From positions 868,001 to 932,000 of the forward strand of contig NZ_MDJR01000001.1 in the NCBI RefSeq assembly GCF_001730685.1: a stretch of 64,000 nt of DNA, written 5' to 3'. Positions 20,868-27,292 of this stretch are shown here, one piece after another. Position numbers and translations under genes: made by a program. The notes below the pieces were generated by a model. The model was given only the letters and a program-made list of their open reading frames with translations. It searched no databases and was not told the DNA's origin. The stretch comes from Caloranaerobacter ferrireducens. GTDB taxonomy: Bacteria; Bacillota; Clostridia; Tissierellales; Thermohalobacteraceae. Each line of letters opens with the position of its first letter. The first letter of the stretch is position 1.

Positions 20868-20891
20868 TTAAAAGTTGGCTACTATACCCTA
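20868..20891. other. attL
   Basis: Host comM sequence to the left meets phage sequence here. The block TTAAA-NNN-TGGC (20868-20879) is shared with attR (54609-54620), so strand exchange lies in TTAAA or TGGC. TATACCCTA at 20883-20891 is one arm of the attP inverted repeat, which favours TTAAA. Confidence 0.85.
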
Positions 20892-20989
20892 TAGCCCTAC
20901 ACTTTATTATTATAATTTGATATATATCAGCAAACCCCTTTAAATTTACTGAAATTTTTGAATAAATTTTCCTACCTATTTATATATAT
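20892..20989. other. Short gap between attL and the ATPase gene
   Basis: AT-rich, no ORF with a ribosome site. It begins with a second CCCTA repeat close to the attP arm. I see no convincing terminator for the ATPase gene. Confidence 0.5.
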
Positions 20990-23296
20990 TTATTTTATAG
21001 GCTTTGGCAATTTAGTTATGAACTTTGCATAACCTTTTTCATATTTGATTAAGTTTAAGCTATGAAATCTTTTAAGATTTAGTAAATCCTCAACTGTATA
21101 AGGATATAGTTCATCTTTGAGTTCTTTATAATTGTCTTTATCACAACCACTAATCAACATGTATGAACTATTAGCTGATTTTAATTCATCCCTTATAATC
21201 GGTATTTGCCCTAGATAGTGGCATGATATAATCATTTTTGCAGTAAACTTAGCCATTTGGCTTAATTTATCAGTAATAAATCTTTGAGTGTTTTCTACTT
21301 GGTAAAGCTCATCAACAAATATATTAACTTTTACATGTTTGCTCCTGTCTTTTATTTTCATTTTTCTAATTTGCAGAGCTAACCATATTTTAGTTATCCA
21401 ATATGTGCAAACTATATCCCTTTCCTCTTTTGTAAAAAATGCACTTTCTGGCATTTGAATTCTTATTAATTGAGGCTTTTGTATCTCATTTACTAGATTT
21501 ATATTATCATCACAGTTTTTCTTTAATGACATTTCTAAAAATGTATTACGTTTAAGTTTGTTTAGTCTATCAATTATTCCAGTTATTAAATTAAGTCTAG
21601 TTCCAACAATATACCCTTCTTTGTCTACTTCATCTAATTCTTTTAAATTTAGTATATATTCATGTAAGTTATTTAGTTGTTCAGTTGGAATTTTATCAAT
21701 ATACTCATGCCTTATTCTGTGATTTTGCAAAACGCTAAATACATCATTTATTGCTCCATTACTTATAAAAGTAACTAATCCAGCTGATTCAAGATACCTT
21801 TCCATTTTAGGAGCTAATACTTTATCATCAGTATTGATACTATTTACAAGTGTTATTAGTTGATTGCATTGAATCTTAGCTTTATTATAAGCTGTAAAGA
21901 TATCATCATTTTCAGTTATTTTTACTTCATTATAACCTAGCCCTTGTAAACTATCATATCCATCATACTTAATAGTTAAAACTTTGTGTTTAGGCAAAAC
22001 TTCTGCTAATTCATTAGAAAATTCGCATTCAGCTATAAAATCTAATGCTATATTACATTCTCCATGATCTATTGCATCTTTGCTAAGGTTTTGAAATAAT
22101 GTAGTCTTTCCTGCCCTAGTTGGACCAATAACAACAAGTGTTAAATTTCTATATTCAAAATCGTTACTTAAATATGCTTTTTGTTTTTTACCTCTATATA
22201 TATTTTCTCCTATGCACATTACACCTTGTTGAAGCTCTTCTGGAACTTCTGTTTCTTGTGTTTCAATCTTCTCTATACAATTGTGTTCTTCAAGTAACTC
22301 TCTACCAGGAAGTTGTAAGAAATTCTGACATTCATCTGTACTTGTTTTTATTCGTTCTACGCTAGGTAAATATAATACATTAGGCTTAAAATCTATTTTC
22401 TTTATTTTCTTAGGCATTAATTCATTATCCTCACTTATTCTATTAAAAGCTGAACATATAGCTCTAGCATTGTTGTTTTCTTGCACTTTGTCTTTACTTT
22501 CAGATAATACAAGTATTTGAGTGTTTATTATTGAAGCATCTTTTTTCTTTCGTGTGGCAAGTGATAATTCAGTTGTGTTCAATCTCTTAAACAGTAAATC
22601 TGAAAGACTTTCCTCTTGTTTTTCTGTTTTTGTAAGGTCGAATATAGCATTTTCAACCATTTCTAGTATATATACAATAATGTAAAACAGCATTTTTAAG
22701 ATATACGAAAATCCTGTTTTTTGCCTATCAATAGGAGCGCCTTCTTTAAGTTTTTGCATTGTTTTTTCATATTCTGCTCTCCATGAGATTTGAGAACAAG
22801 GCACAAAATTATAAAATATACCTATTTTATCACCTTCCTGCATAACTGGTATTACATTTAGCAAGCTAGAAAGTAATGTATTTGCCCTTTTGTCAACTGC
22901 AAGACTTAACCCATCTTCTTTTCTATAAGTTAAATAATATTTAGTTGCTTTGTCACTAAACATTGGAACTTTGTCAACTTCTTTGATAGTTATACCTTTC
23001 CAAGCATTCTGGATCTTCTCTTTAATAAGTTGTAAATATGCTTTAGGAATAATAAAGTAGAATTCAGCTTTATTTTTTTCAATATAGATATAATATGCTA
23101 CTTTTGAACGTGCTTCATAAAATATTTTCTTTTCATATCTATGTATGCTCTGTGCAAGATTTCGATACAAAGAACAGATAGCTTTCGCTATCTGATCCGT
23201 TGATTGATTTCTAACCGAATAAGTAGGTGTAAGTTTTAAATAAACATATTCAGGGTGTATTATCTCAAAATATTTGCTTAATTTTATACCATTCAC
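20990..23296 (-). CDS. HerA/TraG/VirB4-type DNA-translocation ATPase
   Basis: 768 residues from the GTG at 23296, chosen because GGGGTGG precedes it and it overlaps the upstream stop in ATGTGA; an ATG at 23356 would overlap the upstream gene by 64 bases. Walker A GPTRAGKTT lies near residue 391 and Walker B VNIFVDELY near 657, followed by a sensor-like KMIISCHYLGQIP. A hydrophobic stretch near residues 196-214 could anchor it to the membrane. The fold class is that of conjugation and DNA-pumping ATPases; I cannot place it in a named family. With the two small membrane proteins upstream it looks like a reduced secretion system. It is not the terminase and is unusual in a tailed phage. Confidence 0.7.
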   Translation of the reverse strand: MNGIKLSKYFEIIHPEYVYLKLTPTYSVRNQSTDQIAKAICSLYRNLAQSIHRYEKKIFYEARSKVAYYIYIEKNKAEFYFIIPKAYLQLIKEKIQNAWKGITIKEVDKVPMFSDKATKYYLTYRKEDGLSLAVDKRANTLLSSLLNVIPVMQEGDKIGIFYNFVPCSQISWRAEYEKTMQKLKEGAPIDRQKTGFSYILKMLFYIIVYILEMVENAIFDLTKTEKQEESLSDLLFKRLNTTELSLATRKKKDASIINTQILVLSESKDKVQENNNARAICSAFNRISEDNELMPKKIKKIDFKPNVLYLPSVERIKTSTDECQNFLQLPGRELLEEHNCIEKIETQETEVPEELQQGVMCIGENIYRGKKQKAYLSNDFEYRNLTLVVIGPTRAGKTTLFQNLSKDAIDHGECNIALDFIAECEFSNELAEVLPKHKVLTIKYDGYDSLQGLGYNEVKITENDDIFTAYNKAKIQCNQLITLVNSINTDDKVLAPKMERYLESAGLVTFISNGAINDVFSVLQNHRIRHEYIDKIPTEQLNNLHEYILNLKELDEVDKEGYIVGTRLNLITGIIDRLNKLKRNTFLEMSLKKNCDDNINLVNEIQKPQLIRIQMPESAFFTKEERDIVCTYWITKIWLALQIRKMKIKDRSKHVKVNIFVDELYQVENTQRFITDKLSQMAKFTAKMIISCHYLGQIPIIRDELKSANSSYMLISGCDKDNYKELKDELYPYTVEDLLNLKRFHSLNLIKYEKGYAKFITKLPKPIK

Positions 23297-23592
23297 ATTA
23301 CCACCCCTATTAGTCGAATAATTAATATTGCTGCTAAAACAACTGCTATTAGCCAAGTCATTTGAAATACAATAGCAAATTTCAGTAAAATAAAAACCAT
23401 TATTGTAAACATCAATGCTCCTAGTATTTTTCTACTGCCAGTTACAACATAGAATAGAAATATAACCATACATACTGCTGGTATATAAGCAAGTATTATT
23501 TCTGTGAATTTCTGTAGTGTTTCTAATGGATGTATAATAGCATTGAATACTTTTGATATAGGTTCTAATAATGCTTCCAATCTTGAAAACAT
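23293..23592 (-). CDS. Small membrane protein of the T4SS-like set
   Basis: 99 residues. An amphipathic N-terminus (MFSRLEALLEPISKVFNAII) is followed by three hydrophobic segments, from about residues 32-50, 53-70 and 74-97. Its place between a VirB2-like protein and a translocation ATPase suggests a VirB3-like or membrane-pore role; this is inference from position. Its stop overlaps the GTG of the ATPase gene, and it starts directly after the upstream stop, so the three are translationally coupled. Confidence 0.6.
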   Translation of the reverse strand: MFSRLEALLEPISKVFNAIIHPLETLQKFTEIILAYIPAVCMVIFLFYVVTGSRKILGALMFTIMVFILLKFAIVFQMTWLIAVVLAAILIIRLIGVVM

Positions 23593-23904
23593 CTATTTCA
23601 GCCCCTCTATAAACTCTTCAACCCATTTTAAAGCAGTTGGTAAACCTAAGAGCACTGCGTATATAATTAGATACTTTATGACTACACTTCCTATAGCCTG
23701 TAAATCTCCTGCCTGTGCTTTTTGAATTACTTCCTTTATAGCAACCAAAAGTATAATTGTATATCCAATCAATTTAACAACTTTTGTTACTGATCTATCG
23801 ACTTTAGCTCTAGTTTTATCTATATTATCAGCATAAGCTAATGTATAAAATGATATCAAAATACAAATACTAATAAATAGTAATAATATTTTTTTATATC
23901 TCAA
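23593..23904 (-). CDS. VirB2/TrbC-like pilin-type membrane protein
   Basis: 103 residues. It has a Sec-type signal peptide (ILLLFISICILISFYTL, likely cleaved after AYA), then a polar stretch and two membrane helices (VVKLIGYTIILLVAIKEV and YLIIYAVLLGLPTALKWV). This is the plan of VirB2/TrbC pilin subunits of type IV secretion systems. Sequence identity to a named pilin is not claimed. GGAGG lies 7 bases before the ATG. First gene of the three-gene membrane/ATPase set. Confidence 0.55.
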   Translation of the reverse strand: MRYKKILLLFISICILISFYTLAYADNIDKTRAKVDRSVTKVVKLIGYTIILLVAIKEVIQKAQAGDLQAIGSVVIKYLIIYAVLLGLPTALKWVEEFIEGLK

Positions 23905-23934
23905 TACAATAACCTCCTTTGAAAGGGTGATATA

Positions 23935-24000
23935 ATGTTATTACTTGGAATTGGTATCGGTATGGTAATTGCTGCTGAAATAATATCTGTATTCGGTTAA
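23935..24000 (+). CDS. Possible 21-residue hydrophobic peptide
   Basis: A plus-strand micro-ORF, MLLLGIGIGMVIAAEIISVFG, with GGGTGAT 3 bases before the ATG. It is one membrane-spanning helix, opposite in direction to its neighbours, and is followed at once by the folded segment 24001-24127. It could be a type I toxin-like or leader peptide, or chance. Promoter evidence is poor. Confidence 0.3.
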   Translation: MLLLGIGIGMVIAAEIISVFG

Positions 24001-24127
24001 AAAGTACAAGCATGACATGCATATTTTTGAAAGCTCTTGCATATGCTTGAAGTGTAATGCAATGAAGCGAAAGCAAGTAGCATTCACTTCAAGCTAGTTG
24101 CCCTTTCTATGTGCCGGGAAGGGCATT
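24001..24127. ncRNA. Highly folded non-coding segment
   Basis: Several stems are packed into ~125 bases. There is a 15-bp stem (GCTTGAAGTG near 24046 with its complement ending near 24093) with an inner GC-GAAA-GC tetraloop, a second stem GCCCTT/AAGGGC (about 24101-24125), and small palindromes (GCATATGC). No coding frame fits. It could be a structured RNA, an origin of transfer or a single-strand origin; strand is not certain. Confidence 0.45.
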
Positions 24128-24385
24128 CTATTTTAGGTCAAATATTTCATTTATTTCATCTTTAAAATTAATTAAATCATCATTAGTGTTTATACTTATA
24201 TTGCTGTAATTTTGCTTTATAAAATCTAATATAAGTTTTTTCATTTCATCAGAAAGACCCTTATTTGAAGTCATATCTTTTCTTATAAGTTCTCTAATAT
24301 ATTGTGATTTATTTTCTTTAGTTTCTAAATACTCTAGAACTTTATCATCATTAATGGAGACTGGTATAACTTTTCTAGACACCAA
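24128..24385 (-). CDS. parR: ParR-like centromere-binding adaptor
   Basis: 85 residues. The N-terminus (SRKVIPVSINDDKVLEYL, then SQYIRELIRKDM) has a ribbon-helix-helix pattern like ParR-type DNA-binding adaptors. The acidic C-terminal tail (NDDLINFKDEINEIFDLK) could bind the actin-like filament. It overlaps the end of parM by 11 bases, the classic parM-parR layout. Identification rests on position, size and fold pattern, because ParR proteins diverge quickly. Confidence 0.7.
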   Translation of the reverse strand: MVSRKVIPVSINDDKVLEYLETKENKSQYIRELIRKDMTSNKGLSDEMKKLILDFIKQNYSNISINTNDDLINFKDEINEIFDLK

Positions 24386-25262
24386 ATCTCACCCTTCCAA
24401 TTTGTTCATAGCATACTGCATTAGTAAATTGCCCATCTGGTAATATTTCTGCATTAGGTATGTTTAATCTATGATACAACCCCTGACTGCCACCTCCAAT
24501 AAGCAAAATATAATCCATTGTCTTAATAGAAAAATCTAACTTAATATCAGTCATAAAACTTTCTATATATCCATCTATAATTGGATTTAAAAACCTTAAG
24601 TCTTGTTGTTTCCCATATATTTTAATGCCTTCATTTAAAATTCTTTCTCCATCAGATATATCTAGAGATAATTCCAAATAAGTATTAATTTCACTTATCA
24701 TTTGACTATATAGTTTTAACATACCTTTTTCGTATGTTCTGTATTTTACCAGCTTCATATTTTCAAAGTAACATACATCTACAGTTAAGCCTCCAATGTC
24801 TATTACAAGTACCTTTGCATATCTATATTTATTTGGCTGCAAGAATACAGGACCAGCTCCTTGAACGAATACATCAGCATCAACTATTTTAAGATGTTTC
24901 TTTTTGCCATTTATAATAATCTTAGTTGCTCCACTATTTAAAAGCATTTTTCTTAATTGTATTTTCTGTTTTGAATAGTGTCCTGGTGGTAATCCTGTAA
25001 TAACTTTTACCTCTTCATAATCATTATCCATACTTAAAGCTATGCTAGTTAAAATACATACTTTTGTTTTTTCATCATCAACTTTATTAATATCAACTGT
25101 ATAATTGCTTTCTTTTTCTCCTACAATGTATCTCTTTCCTTCTATCTCTACTTCTAGTACATTGTTAATGTCAATGCTTTCTCCTGTTCGTACTTTCGAA
25201 GGGAATATAACTCCCTTGCTATTCTTTGTGTAAGTGTAACCATTGTCTACTCCTATAATCAT
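24375..25262 (-). CDS. parM: ParM-like actin-type partition ATPase
   Basis: 295 residues with actin-fold nucleotide motifs: phosphate-1 MIIGVDNGYTYTK, phosphate-2 VLVIDIGGLTVDVCYF and adenosine loop ILLIGGGSQG. In plasmids ParM filaments push sister copies apart when bound through ParR. It is immediately downstream of a cluster of TATTACA/TGTAATA repeats and overlaps the ParR-like gene, making a full parCMR-type cassette. ParM-like proteins are known from clostridial plasmids and some prophages. In an integrated phage it implies an episomal phase or another filament role. Confidence 0.85.
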   Translation of the reverse strand: MIIGVDNGYTYTKNSKGVIFPSKVRTGESIDINNVLEVEIEGKRYIVGEKESNYTVDINKVDDEKTKVCILTSIALSMDNDYEEVKVITGLPPGHYSKQKIQLRKMLLNSGATKIIINGKKKHLKIVDADVFVQGAGPVFLQPNKYRYAKVLVIDIGGLTVDVCYFENMKLVKYRTYEKGMLKLYSQMISEINTYLELSLDISDGERILNEGIKIYGKQQDLRFLNPIIDGYIESFMTDIKLDFSIKTMDYILLIGGGSQGLYHRLNIPNAEILPDGQFTNAVCYEQIGRVRFGV

Positions 25263-25276
25263 TTTAGCCCCCCTTT

Positions 25277-25383
25277 TATTACAATGTAATAATTCGTAAT
25301 ACAGCCTTGTAATAACTTTTATTATTTTGTATTACACTATATCTATATGCAGTTATTTCTAAATAATGCTAGTACATATTACT
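25277..25383. repeat. Iterated centromere-like (parC) site
   Basis: Copies of a 7-bp motif TATTACA/TGTAATA lie at 25277, 25285, 25295 (one mismatch) and 25308, then 25330, with a looser copy at 25377. They alternate in orientation and stand 8-22 bases apart. They sit just upstream of parM, where ParR-binding centromere repeats and the cassette operator are expected. Confidence 0.65.
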
Positions 25384-25411
25384 TTTTGTGAAAAATTTTC
25401 TAAAATAGCAT

Positions 25412-25446
25412 AAAAAAATATGGCATCTATTCCAGATACCATATAT
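25412..25446 (-). terminator. Terminator at the end of the small XRE gene
   Basis: Stem ATATGG-ATCT with AGAT-CCATAT, then TTTTTTT on the minus strand. It overlaps the last codons of the XRE gene and insulates it from the parMR cassette. Confidence 0.75.
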
Positions 25447-25630
25447 CGTCTACTCTTTTATTAAGTTGTTTTGCAACCTCCAGAGCTTTTTCTAAAACTG
25501 GTACACTATCACCATTTTCCCATTTAATATATGTATGCACATTAATGTTTAGCTTCTTTGCAAATTCTGTTTTACTGTCTATCATGTATTCTTTTAATCT
25601 GATTTCCTTCAATCTATTTTTTACCCCCAT
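25427..25630 (-). CDS. Small XRE-family HTH regulator
   Basis: 67 residues from the ATG at 25630, preceded by GGGGTGAGG. The helix-turn-helix (TEFAKKLNINVHTYIKWENG, then VPVLEKALEVAKQLNKRVDDIW) is complete and almost the whole protein. It is divergent from a 45-residue membrane peptide gene (25801-25938). A 20-bp dyad between them is a good candidate for its operator. It probably regulates itself and the peptide. Confidence 0.85.
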   Translation of the reverse strand: MGVKNRLKEIRLKEYMIDSKTEFAKKLNINVHTYIKWENGDSVPVLEKALEVAKQLNKRVDDIWYLE

Positions 25631-25745
25631 AACCTCACCCCTTCTATAATATGTATTAGACAAGCATTAGGGGATTCCTTCACAAAAGTTTCGACAAAAT
25701 ATAAGACAAGATAGAAGTTTTTTTACTATGCCTAACAAAGTAATA

Positions 25746-25765
25746 TATGTAAATCGGGTTACATA
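25746..25765. promoter_or_regulatory. Dyad operator between XRE gene and membrane peptide
   Basis: Perfect 7-bp arms TATGTAA and TTACATA with a 6-base spacer. The dyad overlaps the position of a -35 box for the plus-strand peptide gene (TATAAA -10 at 25772-25777). Likely target of the neighbouring XRE protein. Confidence 0.55.
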
Positions 25766-25800
25766 AAATTATATAAAAACTTCGAAGAGGTGTATAAAGT

Positions 25801-25938
25801 ATGGATGGATTTACGTTCTTAGAAACTGCTGTTATATTATCAGTAATTGTATATGGAATTACTTTAGCTTTACCAAAATCTAATTCTAATAATAAAAACA
25901 TTTCTAAAGATTATTCTACAGATTTTCTTCGATTTTAG
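25801..25938 (+). CDS. 45-residue single-span membrane peptide
   Basis: A plus-strand gene with GAAGAGGTG 8 bases before its ATG. The product begins MDGFTFLETAVILSVIVYG, has one membrane helix (residues ~8-24), then a polar Asn/Ser/Lys tail (PKSNSNNKNISKDYSTDF). It is divergent from the XRE gene and its 3' end overlaps the amidase 3' end by 23 bases. The plan resembles small type I toxin-like or holin-like peptides; no family is claimed. Strand and start are supported by the ribosome site. Confidence 0.55.
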   Translation: MDGFTFLETAVILSVIVYGITLALPKSNSNNKNISKDYSTDFLRF

Positions 25939-26485
25939 ATTCTTTCGATACTTCTTTCTTCTTACCTTTCATAAATTCTTTAAATCCATCAGCAATACCT
26001 TGAGCTATTTTTTCTACATTTAAGTATTCTATGTCTTTGTCTAGAAATAGTCCTTCTACTATTACTGTTGTTGTACTTCCTGTAAGCCTATGCATATAGT
26101 AGTAATCTCCTCGCTTACCTTTTCTGCTGAACACTCTTCTAATAGATAGACCTAATTTTTCATTGAGTTTTTTTGCTATTATCTCTGCTAATTGTTTGCC
26201 TTTCTCTGAATATATCGAATGTATTGCTTCAATTCCACTCGCTGAACTATTATAAGCATTTAAATGTATTGATAAGCAATATTTATACTTATCTTTTATT
26301 TTATTAGTTCTTGACCCAGGTTCTAATGTTATATCAGTAGTTCTTGTCATGTCTGGCTCAAATTCTTTTAAAAGTTCTCTCACTCTTTTAGCTATAACCA
26401 AGTTTAAATCTTTTTCTAAATAACCAAAAGCGGAGGCTCCAGTATCAGAGCCTCCATGTCCAGCATCTATAATCAAAGTTTTCAT
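25916..26485 (-). CDS. Phage endolysin, N-acetylmuramoyl-L-alanine amidase (Amidase_3)
   Basis: 189 residues. The zinc amidase fold is shown by DAGHGGSDTGA (first His), an early Glu in YLEKDLNLVIAKRV, SIHLNAYNSSASGIEAI (second His) and the late TTTVIVEGLF (catalytic Glu). It cuts the stem peptide from muramic acid to release phage. The catalytic domain is nearly the whole protein, leaving only a short charged tail and no separate wall-binding domain. It overlaps the holin gene by 4 bases, forming the lysis cassette. Confidence 0.93.
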   Translation of the reverse strand: MKTLIIDAGHGGSDTGASAFGYLEKDLNLVIAKRVRELLKEFEPDMTRTTDITLEPGSRTNKIKDKYKYCLSIHLNAYNSSASGIEAIHSIYSEKGKQLAEIIAKKLNEKLGLSIRRVFSRKGKRGDYYYMHRLTGSTTTVIVEGLFLDKDIEYLNVEKIAQGIADGFKEFMKGKKKEVSKESKIEENL

Positions 26486-26901
26486 TTATTAACCACCTCT
26501 GGATTATCGTTTTGTTCTTTAATGTTTTTAAGAACTTTTAGTATAAAACCAGGTAATGGGACACCTAATATTGCAATATTTTCTGTAATGCTGATACCTT
26601 CATTTGCTATGTAGAAATAGCATGACATAGTTCTAAATAAAGGTGTTTCATTCGCTATAGCAACATCTAGCTGATAAGCTACAATGACAACTATAAAAAT
26701 AGATGCCTTTTTTAATAATCCTCTCCAACCAATATCGCTTGCTACTTCTTTTTTGTATATAGCTTTCATTAATCCTGTCACATAATCAACAACAATAAAT
26801 ATAGCTAAGATTTTCAAAGCGGCATCCCACCCTCCTATTAAATATGTTATGCCAGTACCCAAGGATGCCACTATACCATTAAATATTACTTTAATATTCA
26901 T
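26482..26901 (-). CDS. Phage holin (Holin_4/TcdE family)
   Basis: 139 residues with several membrane segments (VASLGTGITYLIGGW, ALKILAIFIVVDYVTGLMKA, KASIFIVVIVAYQLDVAIA). The VDYVTGLMKAIY...WRGLLKKASIF pattern is typical of the toxin-secretion/phage lysis holin family, which includes TcdE. It makes membrane pores that release the amidase. Next gene is the amidase. Confidence 0.9.
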   Translation of the reverse strand: MNIKVIFNGIVASLGTGITYLIGGWDAALKILAIFIVVDYVTGLMKAIYKKEVASDIGWRGLLKKASIFIVVIVAYQLDVAIANETPLFRTMSCYFYIANEGISITENIAILGVPLPGFILKVLKNIKEQNDNPEVVNK

Positions 26902-26925
26902 TTGTTTTCCCTCCTTAATTTAAGC

Positions 26926-26950
26926 ATAAAAAATACACCCATCTAGGTGT
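26926..26950 (-). terminator. Terminator between tail genes and lysis cassette
   Basis: Short stem ACACC/GGTGT with a 6-base loop, then ATTTTTT on the minus strand. Weak to moderate; some read-through to the holin gene is expected. Confidence 0.5.
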
Positions 26951-26968
26951 TCTACGTTAAAGCCTTGT

Positions 26969-27292
26969 TTAATTAACACATACTTTTTTATTTACATTTA
27001 TAAATTCACTTCCGTTAGGCTCCAACTCCATCCATGCTAATTTAATAAGTAAATTTTCAACAATATCGTCATTCTCTATAATTTGTACGCCATTTGTTGT
27101 TACACAAACTGATATTTTTTTTGTATTCTCTGTATCTGCAACAATATTAAAACTTTCACTTTGAAATTCTTTTACTAACTGTCCATTCTGCCAATATTGT
27201 CCACCTATAAAATTGATAGTTAATCCATCTATATTTACATCAAAATCAAAGTATGTTGTGTTTTTATTGCCCTTAATTTCATGTATTATCAT
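26969..27292 (-). CDS. Hypothetical phage tail-region protein
   Basis: 107 residues from the ATG at 27292, which overlaps the tail-fibre stop as ATGA; a longer frame to 27319 is less likely. It is rich in strands and acidic residues (TYFDFDVNIDGLTINFIGG, SVCVTTNGVQIIEND), with no membrane segment. It lies between the tail fibre and the holin, so it is probably a small structural or fibre-associated protein. I recognise no family. Confidence 0.6.
   Translation of the reverse strand: MIIHEIKGNKNTTYFDFDVNIDGLTINFIGGQYWQNGQLVKEFQSESFNIVADTENTKKISVCVTTNGVQIIENDDIVENLLIKLAWMELEPNGSEFINVNKKVCVN

Noticed and set aside
20876-20879. TGGC as the sole att core
   Set aside because: It is shared by both att sites, but TTAAA is longer and sits at the centre of the attP inverted repeat; TGGC is kept only as an alternative.
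20990-23296. Terminase or FtsK DNA translocase
   Set aside because: The terminase is present elsewhere, and no FtsK gamma domain or terminase nuclease motifs are visible.
23894-24076. A 60-codon minus-strand frame
   Set aside because: It crosses the hairpin segment, has no ribosome site and is poor in protein-like pattern.
25277-25383. CRISPR array
   Set aside because: Repeats are 7 bp in both orientations with short irregular spacing; no CRISPR-length repeats and no cas gene in the window.
25680-25901. A 73-codon minus-strand frame between XRE and amidase
   Set aside because: It is antisense to the plus-strand membrane peptide gene, which has a clear ribosome site; the minus frame has none.
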